Under the pieces are notes generated by a model that was not told the DNA's origin, made no database searches, and saw only the letters and a program-made list of their open reading frames with translations. From Saccharothrix carnea (GTDB taxonomy: Bacteria; Actinomycetota; Actinomycetes; Mycobacteriales; Pseudonocardiaceae), in assembly GCF_003014735.1 (NCBI RefSeq), contig NZ_PYAX01000002.1, positions 372,001 to 436,000 of the forward strand: a DNA stretch of 64,000 nt, given 5' to 3'. The position numbers and the translations under genes were made by a program. This document shows, piece after piece, positions 49,948 to 59,192 of the stretch (positions are counted from its first letter, which is position 1; every line of letters starts with the position of its first letter).

Positions 49948-50111
49948 TGTGTCGCCTCACCGTGACCGGCTGACGGTTCCGGTGCCGGGTGTTCACTCGT
50001 TCGAGGGGTTTGGGGCGACGTCAAGGTGCACGATCGCCTGCATCGCCTTGCAGTTGTGTGACGGTCCCTCCCTCCCGTCGTCGACGGGACGAACAGGGGT
50101 AGCCGGACGGT

Positions 50112-50651
50112 ATGACGCGAACAGGCCTTCTCACCGTGGCGGCGGCGTCGCTGTTGGTGCTCACGTCCTGCTCGGAGGACGTGGACCAAGCCAGCACCAT
50201 GGGCACCAACCAAGAAGTCGGGACCGTGAAACTGCGCAACGTCTTCGTCGAGGCCCCGCCCGAGATCAAGTACCAGTACGACCCGGGGGACGAAGCGATC
50301 GTGCGGTTGGAGCTCTTCACCGAGGCGGACGATCCCGCCACCCTGGTGTCCGTGCGCACCGACCTCGCGCAGCGGGTGGAGATGCTTGCCGACCCGGACT
50401 GCGACGGTGATCGCGAGCAGGTGCCGAGCATCGCCGTCCCGCCTGAGGGGGCGGTGAACGAGCCCGGCAGTCTCCACTCCGCCTACCACCTCAAGATCGT
50501 CGACTTCAACCGTGAAGTTCTCGCCGGTACGACTGTTCCGCTGGTCTTCACCTTCCGGGACGCGGGTGAGGTGACCGTCGAAGCGATGGTGGAGGCCACC
50601 GACGACGGCGATGTCCCTCCTCCTCGGACGTGCCTGCCCATAGTGGAATGA
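50112..50651 (+). CDS. Putative lipoprotein (copper-chaperone-like beta protein)
   Basis: A 179-residue lipoprotein with signal peptide and lipobox LTSC (Cys20) in LLTVAAASLLVLTSCSED. The mature domain is a beta-sandwich type (TVKLRNVFVEAPPEIKYQYD, DEAIVRLELFTEADDPATLV, HLKIVDFNREVLAGTTVPLV), similar in general pattern to periplasmic PCu(A)C or DUF461-like proteins, but without their Met/His copper ligands, so I leave function open. A disulphide between the DPDCDGD and RTCLP cysteines is possible. A broken paralogue lies at 56870-57310. Confidence 0.75.
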   Translation: MTRTGLLTVAAASLLVLTSCSEDVDQASTMGTNQEVGTVKLRNVFVEAPPEIKYQYDPGDEAIVRLELFTEADDPATLVSVRTDLAQRVEMLADPDCDGDREQVPSIAVPPEGAVNEPGSLHSAYHLKIVDFNREVLAGTTVPLVFTFRDAGEVTVEAMVEATDDGDVPPPRTCLPIVE

Positions 50652-50763
50652 CCCACAGTGATCGTGTGGGTGACGAGTATCGGAAGGAGGCGACACGGTG
50701 CGGACCTCGAACACCGCAGTGATGTGGTCACCGGAACGCGAACGTGGATCAAGGAGGACCATC

Positions 50764-51261
50764 GTGGACTCGAACCGCACGCGCCCGGCATGGTTCGGGA
50801 AAGCGGTGGTGGCCGGTCTGCTGGCACTTCTGCCTTTCACGGCGGCCGGTTGTGCCGGCGACGGCCCGTCCGGGGAGGACGCCGCTCAGCCGACCACTGC
50901 CGTGGAGGACGACGCACAACTCGAGTACTTCGGCTCCGACCAGTTCGTGGGGGACGAGGTGGTCGTCAGCTCCGTCGTGACCCGGGTGCTCGGTGTGAAG
51001 TCCCTCGTTCTCGACGGCAGCGAGTACGGGGACGAGTCGCTGCTCGTGCTGTCGCCCGACGGGCTCGGGCAGGTCCAGGAAGGGGACATCGTCAACGTCA
51101 GCGGGTACGTGGAGCAGTTCGTCCACGCGAACCACGCGGAGGAGTACGGCGTGTTCGACGAGGGCGTCTACGACCTCTACGTCGATGAGGAGTTCCTCCT
51201 CGCAGATCACATCTGGGAGGGTGCGCTCGACTCGCCGGATGTGCTCACGCCGTCGAGCTGA
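50764..51261 (+). CDS. Putative lipoprotein
   Basis: A 165-residue acidic lipoprotein; lipobox TAAGC in VVAGLLALLPFTAAGCAGD. The mature part holds a short OB-like beta domain (FVGDEVVVSSVVTRVLGVKS, LVLSPDGLGQVQEGDIVNVS, YVEQFVHANHAEEYGVFDEG), a pattern seen in small actinomycete lipoproteins with a conserved DEVVVS...GDIVNVSG motif. GTG 50764 follows CAAGGAGGACCATC; upstream in-frame starts lack ribosome sites. Tandem with the preceding lipoprotein, 112 nt apart. Function unknown. Confidence 0.78.
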   Translation: MDSNRTRPAWFGKAVVAGLLALLPFTAAGCAGDGPSGEDAAQPTTAVEDDAQLEYFGSDQFVGDEVVVSSVVTRVLGVKSLVLDGSEYGDESLLVLSPDGLGQVQEGDIVNVSGYVEQFVHANHAEEYGVFDEGVYDLYVDEEFLLADHIWEGALDSPDVLTPSS

Positions 51262-51624
51262 TCTGTGATCGATCGGGCGGCGACCGGAAACGAGGGATCG
51301 GTGTCACCGCCGCGGGCACGCCTCGCACGAGGACTGGCCCGAAGAACAGGAGGTGGCAAGGTGGGAGTGTTCGCTCGGTCGGGAAGTGTGTGACATCCCC
51401 AAGACATGTCCATTGTGCTCGATCGAGTATCGCCGACCATTCCATGGTGGCACCGGTCGTGGTGCCGAGGGCGCTGGGTGAGCTACTTGGCACCCGTCAT
51501 TGTGAGCCGCCGCGCACCGCCCCAACTGAACGAACCTCCGAACACAGGCTCCGCACCACCCCTGTCACCCACAGACGATTACCGACGGTCACCGGCCGTC
51601 GCTCGACCCAGAGGGGTAACCCCA

Positions 51625-52206
51625 GTGTCCACCACGCCGAGCGCCGTCATCAGGACGGCCGGGATCATCGCCGACCTGCTGCGCGCCGCCGTGCTGGCAG
51701 CGGCCGTGTTCACCGCGCTGTCCGATCAGGTCGAAGGAGCCATCCGGCTCGGCCTGGTGTTCCTGGTCCTGCTGGCTCCCAGGCTGGCAGGCTTGCCCCG
51801 TCCTTTCGACCTGGCGGTGTGCGTCCTGCTGCCCGTGGCCACCGCTGCGTCGCTGTTCCACTGGTACCGGCAGATAACCTGGCTGGACTGGGTGCTGCAC
51901 TGCGTCTGCACCGGTGCACTGGCCGCCATGGTGTACTTGTTGCTGCTGCGCACGCGGCTTCTGCCGGCCCTGCGAGATCAATCGCGGGGCGCGGTTGTGC
52001 TCCTCACCGCGCTCGTCGGCATCGCGCTGGGTGTGGTTTGGGAGTTCTACGAGTGGTTCGCCGAGATCGTCGCCGGTGTCCGAATCGGCGTCGGCTATAC
52101 CGACACCATCGCTGATCTGGCGATGGACACGCTCGGCTCCCTGCTGGCAGGCGTGGCGCTAGTAGCCTGGCTGGCAAACGGACGGGAACCCTTCCCTCGC
52201 ACATAG
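51625..52206 (+). CDS. YjdF/DUF2238-like membrane protein
   Basis: A 193-residue integral membrane protein with about six spans: LLRAAVLAAAVFTALS, LGLVFLVLLAPRLAGL, LAVCVLLPVATAASLF, WVLHCVCTGALAAMVYLLLL, VVLLTALVGIALGVVWEFYE and LGSLLAGVALVAWLA. The conserved polar signature WEFYEWFAEIVAGVRIGVGY followed by DTIADLAMDTLGS is that of the DUF2238/YjdF group. GTG 51625 has GAGGGG upstream; upstream in-frame codons include a poorly conserved extension. Function unknown. About 360 nt before it contain no other gene. Confidence 0.75.
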   Translation: MSTTPSAVIRTAGIIADLLRAAVLAAAVFTALSDQVEGAIRLGLVFLVLLAPRLAGLPRPFDLAVCVLLPVATAASLFHWYRQITWLDWVLHCVCTGALAAMVYLLLLRTRLLPALRDQSRGAVVLLTALVGIALGVVWEFYEWFAEIVAGVRIGVGYTDTIADLAMDTLGSLLAGVALVAWLANGREPFPRT

Positions 52207-52272
52207 GGCCGGGCGGGACGGCTTCCGTTGTGGTGCGGGTGCCGCTGGTGGGGCCTGCCGTGATCGCAGATC

Positions 52273-52690
52273 CTATTCGGTCGTGTCGGCCGATGTCATG
52301 CGGTGTGCCTGCCGGGCCGTCCGATCGGTTGTGTAGTGGATGGTCTGCACGACGACGTGGACGTTGCGCACGACGTAGCTGTCCACTCCGCTGTGCACAC
52401 GGCCGGGGTCGTTGTCGCGTCGGCCTGAACCATCACGGCATCCCGACCTGGCCGGCCACCAACAGCGGGTGGCACCAGTAGTTCCCGGCGGGAGAGTGGT
52501 AGGAGCTCAATGCACCGGCCGGCTGACGGACCGCGTCGTATCCGTGGTGCACACCCTCGACCGACAGCATCGCAATGTCGGGAGTGCAGTTGCGACTGAA
52601 ATCTTCTTCCAGGTGTCCGGGACGCCAACAACGGAGGTGGTCCTCCAGCACATCCCGTGTGTCCGTGATCGACGGGTCCGTTGCCGGTCA
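52273..52690 (-). pseudogene. NTF2/SnoaL-like protein, frameshifted copy
   Basis: The minus strand reads ITDTRDVLEDHLRCWRPGHL and EEDFSRNCTPDIAMLSVEGV, then VHHGYDAVRQPAGALSSYH and LLVAGQVGMP. A TGA interrupts, after which another frame gives VHSGVDSYVVRNVHVVVQTI and HYTTD with TAG at 52275-52273. One base change would restore a cone-shaped NTF2-like domain of about 125 residues. The homologue at 60236-60511 has the same first 80 residues but lacks the end, so neither copy is complete. No start codon with a good ribosome site is evident for this copy. Confidence 0.6.
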
Positions 52691-52724
52691 GCGCTTCCCG
52701 CCGGTGTGCCGTGTGGATGTGGCG

Positions 52725-53090
52725 TCAGCTGTGCGGTTCTCGCCGCCGGTAGGTCACGCCCACGCTGACCGTCGCCACCATCGCCACGGCCCCGCCCACG
52801 ACGACGTTGACGATCGCCGCGGTCGTCGAGCCGGGCCGCCCAACATGGCCGGGACAAGGATCAGCCACGCGCCGGAGGCGATGTGGAACAGGCTGAGCAC
52901 CGGTAGGTGCTTCGGCGCGATGACGCGGATCAACGCTGTGATCGCGATGACGCCACCGACGAGGAGGTCGTGCCCGTATCCTTCGACGCCACCACCGACG
53001 GGTGCTTAACCGAGCGCGATCGGCGCGGCCGCCAACCACACGCCTGCCACGAAGGCGAGGCCGCTCGCGAGGCGCGCGGTGACGGGCGCC
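52725..53090 (-). pseudogene. SPW-repeat membrane protein, broken copy
   Basis: The minus strand holds LAFVAGVWLAAAPIALG interrupted by TAA, then VEGYGHDLLVGGVIAITALI, HLPVLSLFHIASGAWLILVP, and after a frame change PGSTTAAIVNVVVGGAVAMV with the end TYRRREPHS. It is collinear with the intact copy at 63475 (VASGVAFLAGVWLALAPFAL, GYWHDIVVGGTIGLLALVRS, PGSTTAAVNNIVVGG). A stop in the first span and a one-base shift near 52,840 inactivate it; its N-terminal part is not recognisable. Confidence 0.6.
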
Positions 53091-53615
53091 TAGCGCCCGG
53101 CCCAGGGACCGGTCATCAAGCGCAGGACCGACAGTCGTGCGCGGTGTCTTGTCCGCGCACCGGTGCAGGCCGGCTCTGGTGCCGTCTGCCGTGGCACGTC
53201 GGGCGCCATGTCGCCTCCGCCGTCCAGACGGTCCTGGCCCACTCGCCAGGGTGCCCTGGTCACCGAGGAGGTCAACCCGCCGGGACCGGCCGCAAGGTCG
53301 CAACGGGCACTTGCTCGAGTGACGTTGCGGTTGTCTGACACGCCACCCCTGGGCGTTCAGTGCGCCGTTCCTGACGGGTAGCCCTGTGAGGGGACGGGTT
53401 ACCACCTTGAACCCGATGTGTCCGTTCGGGAGTCGACGACGTGAACCCCAGGGACCAGGATCGGGGAGTCGAGCACATAAACGCAGCGACCCAGTGGTGG
53501 ACCTCTCCCATGCTCCAGTCGCGGTGCTGTCCCCGGATGCGGTCGTCACCGCGCCGTGACGTGACAGCGGTCGGAGAGCGCAGCAGCGAACCACCTATCA
53601 CGAGGAGTGATCGAG
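53091..53615. other. About 525 nt without a recognisable gene
   Basis: No convincing frame on either strand. It probably contains the decayed 5' end of the SPW copy (minus) and the promoter of the copper-binding gene (plus). Confidence 0.35.
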
Positions 53616-53972
53616 TTGACCACGACGACGTCGATGCTGGAGACCTACCCGGCGGAGATCAAGCTCGGCAGGGGCAGGCTCGCGGCGACGATCGACGTGC
53701 TGATCTCGTGTGCCGAGGCGTGTACCGCGTGCGCGGACGCGTGCCTGAGTGAAGGGTCGGTGGCGGGGTTGGTCAAGTGCGTTCGGGCTACCACGGACTG
53801 CGCCGACATCTGCGGCACGACCGCACGGGTGTTGTCACGGAACACCGGCTACGACGCCGACACCAGTCGAGCGCTACTGGAAGCGTGCGCGGTGACGTGC
53901 GGGTCGTGCGGCGACGAGTGCTGGGCGCGCGCGAGGATGCACGAGCACTGCCGGATCTGCGCCGAGTGCTGA
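53616..53972 (+). CDS. Four-helix bundle copper-binding protein
   Basis: A 118-residue cytosolic protein with 12 cysteines lining helices: LISCAEACTACADACLSEG, LVKCVRATTDCADICGTTA, LEACAVTCGSCGDECWAR and a final HEHCRICAEC. This is the pattern of Csp/DUF326 copper-storage four-helix bundles, which hold Cu(I) in the core. TTG 53616 is preferred because GAGGAG is 8 nt upstream; the GTG at 53607 overlaps that site. Transcribed alone. Likely role is copper storage or detoxification. Confidence 0.88.
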   Translation: MTTTTSMLETYPAEIKLGRGRLAATIDVLISCAEACTACADACLSEGSVAGLVKCVRATTDCADICGTTARVLSRNTGYDADTSRALLEACAVTCGSCGDECWARARMHEHCRICAEC

Positions 53973-54331
53973 ACTACATCACCCGCATTGTTGGCTCGAT
54001 GTGCCGATGAACGGCGGGTTCGGTTATCGCCGGTTCGACCATCGTCACGATCGTGCCCCCCGGTGGCGTCGGCACTGTTCGACACTCTGCTCGCGGCCGT
54101 GCTCGATGACCCGCCTGGACGGCGAAGGTAGGGAGCTTGGTCCCGGTTGCGGTCGGGCACGTGCTCTGCGGAGATGGTGATCGCGGCACCGCAGTCCCGC
54201 CGGCTCAGGCACCGCGTGGACATCGCCTCGGGGGCCGGGAGACCGGCGGTTTCCGCGCGTGCGGGCCGGCCTGTCCACGGGGGCCGTGCCCGTCCTGCGG
54301 TGCCGCCTCGCGGACGGGTCGCCGGACCGGG
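53973..54331. other. About 360 nt without a recognisable gene
   Basis: Noise frames only between the copper-binding gene and the convergent DAG kinase-YihY chimera. Confidence 0.35.
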
Positions 54332-55165
54332 TCATGCGGATCGTGCGGGATCGTCGGTGGCGGCGCGCCGGACGCCGGCCCGAACCGCCTCGAGTTGAGC
54401 GGCGAACGACAGCCCGTACAGCGCCGACATGGCGGTGAGCTGACCCCAGAGCAACAATGCCATGATCCCGGTCAATGGTCCGTAGACTTGGCCCAACGAG
54501 GTGTCCAGTGTGCGGCTGAGCCCTACGAAGGCGATGACCAGGGGTATCGCCGCCAGCGAGATCTGCAGGCCTAGCGCGCGGGCGTGGGAGAAGCCGTCGC
54601 CGTAGCGGAATCGCACGAAGGCGTCCTTGACCAGTGTGACGCCCCCGTGCTTGCGCAGCGTCTGCCACGCCATCCGGCGGGAACCGACCAGTTTCCCCGC
54701 CGTGACCAGCCAGCCCCTGGCGTTCACGTCGCGCAGCAGCGCCAGGTCCAGCAGCCCGTCGGCGGGGTCGGCCTCCGGCAGCAGCGCGACCCCGCCCTGC
54801 AGGGCACCCACGTTCCCGGCGACCGCCCCCACGACACGGCGAATGATCCAGCGGCCCCCGTCCAACCGGAAGGCCACCCGGCCGGCACCCGATCGCAGGC
54901 CCTTGATGGCGGCGGGCAGGTACGCGGGCCACCCCAAGAGGCGCTTGAGCCCGGGGTGAGGTCTCGCGGACCATCACCGCGTCCAGACCGATGCCGCCCA
55001 TGCCGACGAAAGGGTGTACGTCCAGCAGGCCCATGTCGATGCGGCGGTCCGCCCCGTTCGAACGCGGTCGCGACGGCGTCCTTGACGTCACCGCTGATGG
55101 AGTCGACAGTGTCGGCCGCCCGAGGGCTGTCGCGTATTCCGGCGACCGGCAGTCCGGGCATTTCG
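54332..55165 (-). pseudogene. DAG kinase-like / YihY (BrkB) chimera
   Basis: Reading the minus strand, the C-terminal half of a diacylglycerol-kinase-type lipid kinase appears in pieces: GDVKDAVATAFER, then in a second frame GADRRIDMGLLDVHPFVGMG and GIGLDAVMVRETSPR. In a third frame come WPAYLPAAIKGLRSG, RVAFRLDGGRWIIRRVVGAV, GNVGALQGGVALLPEADPAD and GLLDLALLRDVNARGWLVTA. This runs without a stop into a YihY/BrkB membrane protein whose start (AWQTLRKHGGVTLVKDAFVR, LGLQISLAAIPLVIAFVG) joins directly to its end (VYGPLTGIMALLLWGQLTAM, FAAQLEAVRAGVRRAA). Several central helices are missing. Two genes have been fused and internally deleted. Confidence 0.6.
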
Positions 55166-55185
55166 GTGGAAACGAGACCGAAAGG

Positions 55186-55554
55186 TCAGCTCTCCGGTAC
55201 CAGGTGGTGGCGCGGCACGGCCAGGCGCACGCCGTCCGCTGCGACACGGTCGACCTGGTCGGCACCGGCGTACAGATCGGTGCTGAACAGACCCTTCGCG
55301 TCGATCTTGATGTAGCCGGTCCGCAGGAGCTTCTCCGCGAGTTGGCGGGGCACGTCGGGTTCGGAACCGGTGAACGAGTCCACGACCACCTCGGCCAGTC
55401 CGCGCGGAGCCTGCTGTCCTTCGGCGGTGATCGCCTGCGGGTCGCCGAACTTGAGCGCCGCGACCGTCCCCAACTGTTCATTCTCGCGATCGATCACCGG
55501 CATGCCGACCTCGACATCGGCCAACGGGTTGGATTCGGGCATCTGCGTAGTCAT
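55186..55554 (-). CDS. PRC-barrel/DUF2171-like protein
   Basis: A 122-residue protein with a PRC-like first half (VEVGMPVIDRENEQLGTVAA, LKFGDPQAITAEGQ) and a second half typical of actinomycete stress-region proteins (AEKLLRTGYIKIDAKGLFST, DLYAGADQVDRVAADGVRLA, VPRHHLVPES). PRC barrels mediate protein or RNA contacts. ATG 55554 follows GAGAGGTGCAATCGC. No signal peptide. Function unknown. Confidence 0.75.
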   Translation of the reverse strand: MTTQMPESNPLADVEVGMPVIDRENEQLGTVAALKFGDPQAITAEGQQAPRGLAEVVVDSFTGSEPDVPRQLAEKLLRTGYIKIDAKGLFSTDLYAGADQVDRVAADGVRLAVPRHHLVPES

Positions 55555-55937
55555 GCGATTGCACCTCTCGTCTCAGTGCCGGCTTCCCGCACTCGGTGAC
55601 CATCTGTCGGCGGGATACCGGGCATCTCTTTCGCATTACCGGGTGGATACCGGAGCGGCGGAGGTCGGCGTGCTTGTTCCACGTCCAGTACCGCGTCGGG
55701 GACCGCTAACACCAAGCCCGGCTCCCGACCGACTCGTGCCGGCCCGCCGCCATGGGCGGGTTGCCGAGCGGTCAAAGGCGCGAGCTGTCGTCAATCGCGA
55801 GCCTCGTGGCTCCGCTCCGATTCGTGCGCGTGTCACCGTCCATGATAGTCGGTCGTGCGCGGTCCGAATACGTGAAGTGCTTGTAGTGTAAGGAAATCGT
55901 CAAGGTTCATGTTCTGCCAGGAAGTCGTCGGTTGGCT

Positions 55938-55960
55938 CCATCGTCCCGAGAGGACGATGG
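55938..55960. repeat. Hairpin element, copy 1
   Basis: CCATCGTCC-CGAGA-GGACGATGG, a 9-bp perfect stem, is embedded in a longer direct repeat (about 55,880-56,085) also present at about 61,320-61,650. The second copy (61362-61384) has the same arms with a different centre, so the pairing rather than the loop is kept. Confidence 0.7.
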
Positions 55961-55989
55961 AAGGCGTGACCGTCTGATCGCGGAAGCAG

Positions 55990-56193
55990 GTGCGAGGAAG
56001 AGACAGGGCCTGTGTCGTGGTGGACGCACTGCGTGTGCACCGACCGCAACGGCTGCGACTGGACCTGGACGGTGTGACGCTCCCCGGTCAACGTTCCGGG
56101 GTGTCCTTGGCGCGGGGATGGGCGTGCGGGCTGGGCTTGCGGCCGGGCTTGAAGGGAACCGCCAGGAAGGAGACCTCGACCGGGTGCCCGTAG
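55990..56193 (+). pseudogene. STAS-domain protein, internally deleted copy
   Basis: The plus frame has VVVDALRVHRPQRLRLDLDG, identical to the core of the intact STAS gene at 61454. The upstream DNA GGAAGCAGGTGCGAGGAAGA is nearly that in front of the intact gene. Between GGGCCT and GTGTCGTGGTGG about 150 nt are missing, removing the start codon, ribosome site and first 45 residues. After GVTLPG the homology ends, where the convergent Tp34-like gene begins. Confidence 0.7.
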
Positions 56194-56681
56194 CGCTTGC
56201 CGTTGACCGGGTCGTGGCGCATGAACCCCGGCGGATCGATGTGGACCTGCACGTCGTAATTGCCCTCGCCGGGCATGACGAAGTTGGCCCCGTAGTGGTG
56301 CAGGAACGGGTGCCACAGGAACGGCAGACGGGTGTTCAGGACCTGTCGACCGTCGTGGCTGACGGTGACGGTGATGTCGAGCCCTGGGACGAACCGGCCG
56401 TCGCCGGCGTCGGCGACGGCGATCTCCAAGTGCCCGTTGGCGTCCTCGGGCACCTCGTGCCAGACCAGGTGGCCGTCCTCACGTGCGTACACGCCCTCGG
56501 CATCCTCCTGGATGAGGGCGACAATGAACTGGCCGGCCTGCTTGACGACCGCACCGGACTTCTTGCGCATCGCCTCCAGCGCCCTGCGGTAGGCGGCGCC
56601 CTCGGCGCGGGCCACGTCGAGCTGGGCGGCATCTGCCTCGTTGCTCGCGGCCATCGGCGGGGTGCTACCCGGCGTGCTCAT
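56088..56681 (-). CDS. Tp34-like iron transport-associated protein
   Basis: A 197-residue soluble protein. An N-terminal helical part (AAQLDVARAEGAAYRRALEA, GAVVKQAGQFIVALIQEDAE) precedes a beta domain of the iron-transport (Tp34/P19-like) type: VPGLDITVTVSHDGRQVLNT, RLPFLWHPFLHHYGANFVMP, GEGNYDVQVHIDPPGFMRHD. Its WHP and HHYG histidines suit metal binding. No Sec signal is visible, unlike the periplasmic P19 proteins. ATG 56681 follows CAGGAGGCCGG. No partner permease is nearby. The stop lies in the STAS remnant area. Confidence 0.75.
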   Translation of the reverse strand: MSTPGSTPPMAASNEADAAQLDVARAEGAAYRRALEAMRKKSGAVVKQAGQFIVALIQEDAEGVYAREDGHLVWHEVPEDANGHLEIAVADAGDGRFVPGLDITVTVSHDGRQVLNTRLPFLWHPFLHHYGANFVMPGEGNYDVQVHIDPPGFMRHDPVNGKRYGHPVEVSFLAVPFKPGRKPSPHAHPRAKDTPER

Positions 56682-56869
56682 CCGGCCTCCTGGGTGACGT
56701 GCTTGCCTGGCGAACCAACCATCCGCGTCGCGGCACGCTGTGGTGTCCAAGGGCTTCCCGAAGATGAAGCAGGTAGCCACCGGGCGGTGCGACCGCAAGG
56801 AAACCGTCAGACTCCAGGCACGGCACGACTGCGGGAGAACGACCGGGAACTGCCCTCCACGTCCTGCAC

Positions 56870-57310
56870 TTGGCACCGGTGGCCGCTCCTGACGGAAAGC
56901 TGCTGCGGCCGGGAGACGACATCAGCGTCAGGTTCAGGATCCACGGTGAGCACGGTGGCGGTGATCGGCGGGTGGCAGTCCGCAGCGATGTGGTGGGGCA
57001 GCTCGAGATGCACTGGGACCGTGACTGCGACGGTGCGGCCGAGCAGGTGGCCGGCCGACGGCACCGGCTCGGATTACCGGCTCGTGCGAGTGGACCTGCG
57101 CGAGGAGCGGGCCGGCGGGTCGACCGTGACCGTCGAGTTCGACTTCGCCCAGGCCGATGAGCTGACCGTGGCCGTTCCCGTCGTACCCGCCGCTGCGGAA
57201 CCGGTGGGCTGCTCCGACCGGGACTCCCGCTGGACCCGCGGCCCGGTGAACGCGCAGGGCGCCGACACCTGTGCCGGTACACCGGCGACATCACCCGGCC
57301 GTTGTGTCTT
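56870..57310 (+). pseudogene. Broken paralogue of the 50112 lipoprotein
   Basis: Frame 1 reads VRFRIHGEHGGGDRRVAVRS and DVVGQLEMHWDRDCDGAAEQ; after about 57,050 another frame continues SDYRLVRVDLREERAGGSTV and TVEFDFAQADELTVAVPV, ending near a single cysteine (AAEPVGC). This is collinear with the mature domain of the lipoprotein at 50112 (DPDCDGDREQV, HLKIVDFNREVLAGTTVPL). Signal peptide and lipobox are missing. Frameshift plus 5' loss make it nonfunctional. Confidence 0.55.
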
Positions 57311-57332
57311 CGGCCCGACGTTGCGGCCGGTC

Positions 57333-57848
57333 TCACGCCGACGAGACCGCCGTGGACACGCCTCGGTTGCCGAGCGAGCCCGCCGTCCACGGTGCGGTCT
57401 GACGTTCCGCGCACACTACGGCGGCGAGTGCGTCGAGCGCCTGCGCCAGCCAGTCGTCCAACAGCGGCACGGGCAGCTCCGCGGAACCGGTGAGCTCCAC
57501 GGAGACGGCGCTGCACCCTGGTGCGATGCGCAGCACTCGCAGGTTGCCGGTGTAGGTCGTGGCGGTGATCCCGCCCCAGCACACCCGCAGGCCGTCCCAG
57601 TCGATGCGCACCTGACGCTCGAAGGGCTCGTCGCGGAAACCGCGCAGAGGCCACAGGCGCAGCACGCCGGGTCCGTACAGCTCGATCTCCACACCGGGTG
57701 GCAGCCAGTCGGACAGGTGTTCGACGTCGGTGATGACGTCGAACACCGCCTCGGCGTCGGCCCGTATCGTCTTCGTCCGTGCGGTCCGGGCCGGGGCGCG
57801 GATCGCGGTGCGCGTGTCACCTCGGGGCGCCGACTGGTCAGTGATCAT
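57333..57848 (-). CDS. SRPBCC (START-like) protein, copy B
   Basis: A 171-residue paralogue of the 46418 protein: KTIRADAEAVFDVITDVEHL, SDWLPPGVEIELYGPGVLRL, VRIDWDGLRVCWGGI, LRVLRIAPGCSAVSVELTG and LLDDWLAQALDALAAVVCAE. It has about 25 extra N-terminal residues and a 20-residue serine-rich tail. ATG 57848 follows GAGAGGACCCTG. Unlike copy A, no three-helix gene precedes it directly; that partner is 3 kb away at 60800. Ligand unknown. Confidence 0.82.
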   Translation of the reverse strand: MITDQSAPRGDTRTAIRAPARTARTKTIRADAEAVFDVITDVEHLSDWLPPGVEIELYGPGVLRLWPLRGFRDEPFERQVRIDWDGLRVCWGGITATTYTGNLRVLRIAPGCSAVSVELTGSAELPVPLLDDWLAQALDALAAVVCAERQTAPWTAGSLGNRGVSTAVSSA

Positions 57849-58249
57849 CAGGGTCCTCTCGTCCGGGTCTCCCATCTTCTGTCGCGGTGCCGGCGGGTTG
57901 ACCTGACAGGCTGCTGACGATTTGCGGTCACCGACGCGCGGCCGGACCGTCCTGGTCGCCATCGGTGCGCCGCGCGGTTGGCGTCCGGTGCCCGATCGCA
58001 TGACGATCACCGGGCCCGCGGGAGAGCCGACCGCTGGGGGGAACCGGGACCGCGGCACGGTTGCCGCCCGGGGTGGAGGTCGCCGCAGAAGGGCGGGGGA
58101 CGCAGAAGGTGTGACCGGCGCGGGTCACGGGCCGGGTGATCCGGAGCATGCGCCTTCGTGGCGTTGGTGTGCGACGACGGACGCGAGCAGGTTCCATTAA
58201 GGTTCGGCGGGTGCGCAGGGACCCGGACGGGTGTGGTGCGCGCTCAGGT
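57849..58249. other. About 400 nt, no gene recognised
   Basis: Between the SRPBCC promoter and the 3' end of the anti-sigma ATPase. Noise frames only. Confidence 0.35.
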
Positions 58250-58624
58250 TCAGTCTTCGAAGTCCAGCCTGGCGTACACGGTAGTGGTCCCCTCGTGGGA
58301 GAGCATTCCCCATCGGCTGCACAGCGCGTCGACCAGGAGCAGGCCTGCGGAGAGTCGCCACGGCCAGGCTCGCCTGTGTGCACGGTCGCGTACGGTGACG
58401 ATCATCGCCTCGCCGAACTCGTCGAGGTCGAGTTCCACGACGTAGGGCGCCGACCCGTGGGCCACCGCGTTGTCGAACAGTTCACCGGCGACCACGCCCA
58501 CGAGCATGACGTCTTCCGGCGGCCAGCCGTCCAAGCGTTCCTCGACCCACCGTGCCACTTCGACCGACGAGATCGAGTCGTCGTCCCAAATCACCAGGAC
58601 GACCGCGTCATCACCGACCTCCAC
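58250..58624 (-). CDS. HATPase anti-sigma factor (RsbW-like)
   Basis: A 124-residue serine-kinase-type ATPase of the GHKL fold. The N-box is VVAGELFDNAVAHGSAPYVV, with a reduced G1-type segment AMIVTVRDRAHRRAW and the C-terminal LLLVDALCSRWGMLSHEGTT, where WG and TTVYARLDF are typical of actinomycete single-domain anti-sigma or regulator ATPases. GTG 58624 follows GGGAGGATCATCGG. Such kinases phosphorylate a STAS antagonist and bind a sigma factor; an STAS gene lies 2.8 kb away at 61454, and no sigma gene is in the window. Confidence 0.85.
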   Translation of the reverse strand: MEVGDDAVVLVIWDDDSISSVEVARWVEERLDGWPPEDVMLVGVVAGELFDNAVAHGSAPYVVELDLDEFGEAMIVTVRDRAHRRAWPWRLSAGLLLVDALCSRWGMLSHEGTTTVYARLDFED

Positions 58625-59192
58625 CCGATGATCCTCCCACTCCTCTCCGGTCCGGACCTGACGACAACCTTGCGATCGTGACGCTCAGGGCTCGTCTCCG
58701 CGGCGGGGCGTCGTCGCCTCGATGAACTCCGCACCGCCGGGTTGAGGCGAACGTCAGGTGTTCGTCAGATACGAGCAGCGTGCTCCGCGGCATGATGGTG
58801 GGGCGACTCGCGGGGGGCGGTAACCGCCGCGAGTCGACCACTACCTGGAGCGCTCGAAGGGGAGCGAGTCCTGACGCGGTCCGTCGGCGTGGTGCCGGCT
58901 CGATGCGACCGGAGTTGCCGGTACGCCGACGTCGACTGCTCAAGCCCTCGGTACGGCGTCCTCGTCCGGGCGATCGCTCCGCAGGTCCACAGCGCGCTGG
59001 GCGCGCTCGGCGTGGCCACCTGTCGGTCCATGTCTTCGCAAGGTGATTGCAAGGTCGATCAACGGACTTGTCGGCCACAGTGGTGGTGAGTCTGCGAGAC
59101 GATGAGCGTGAAGGGCCGGGTGTCCCCCGCACTGACGCGGCCGACACCCGGCTCCACGACCATCCCGATCCGAAAGTCGGCTGCCCAGTATC
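58625..59192. other. About 570 nt, no gene recognised
   Basis: Only antisense or arginine-rich noise frames are present; it includes the promoter of the anti-sigma ATPase gene. Confidence 0.35.
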
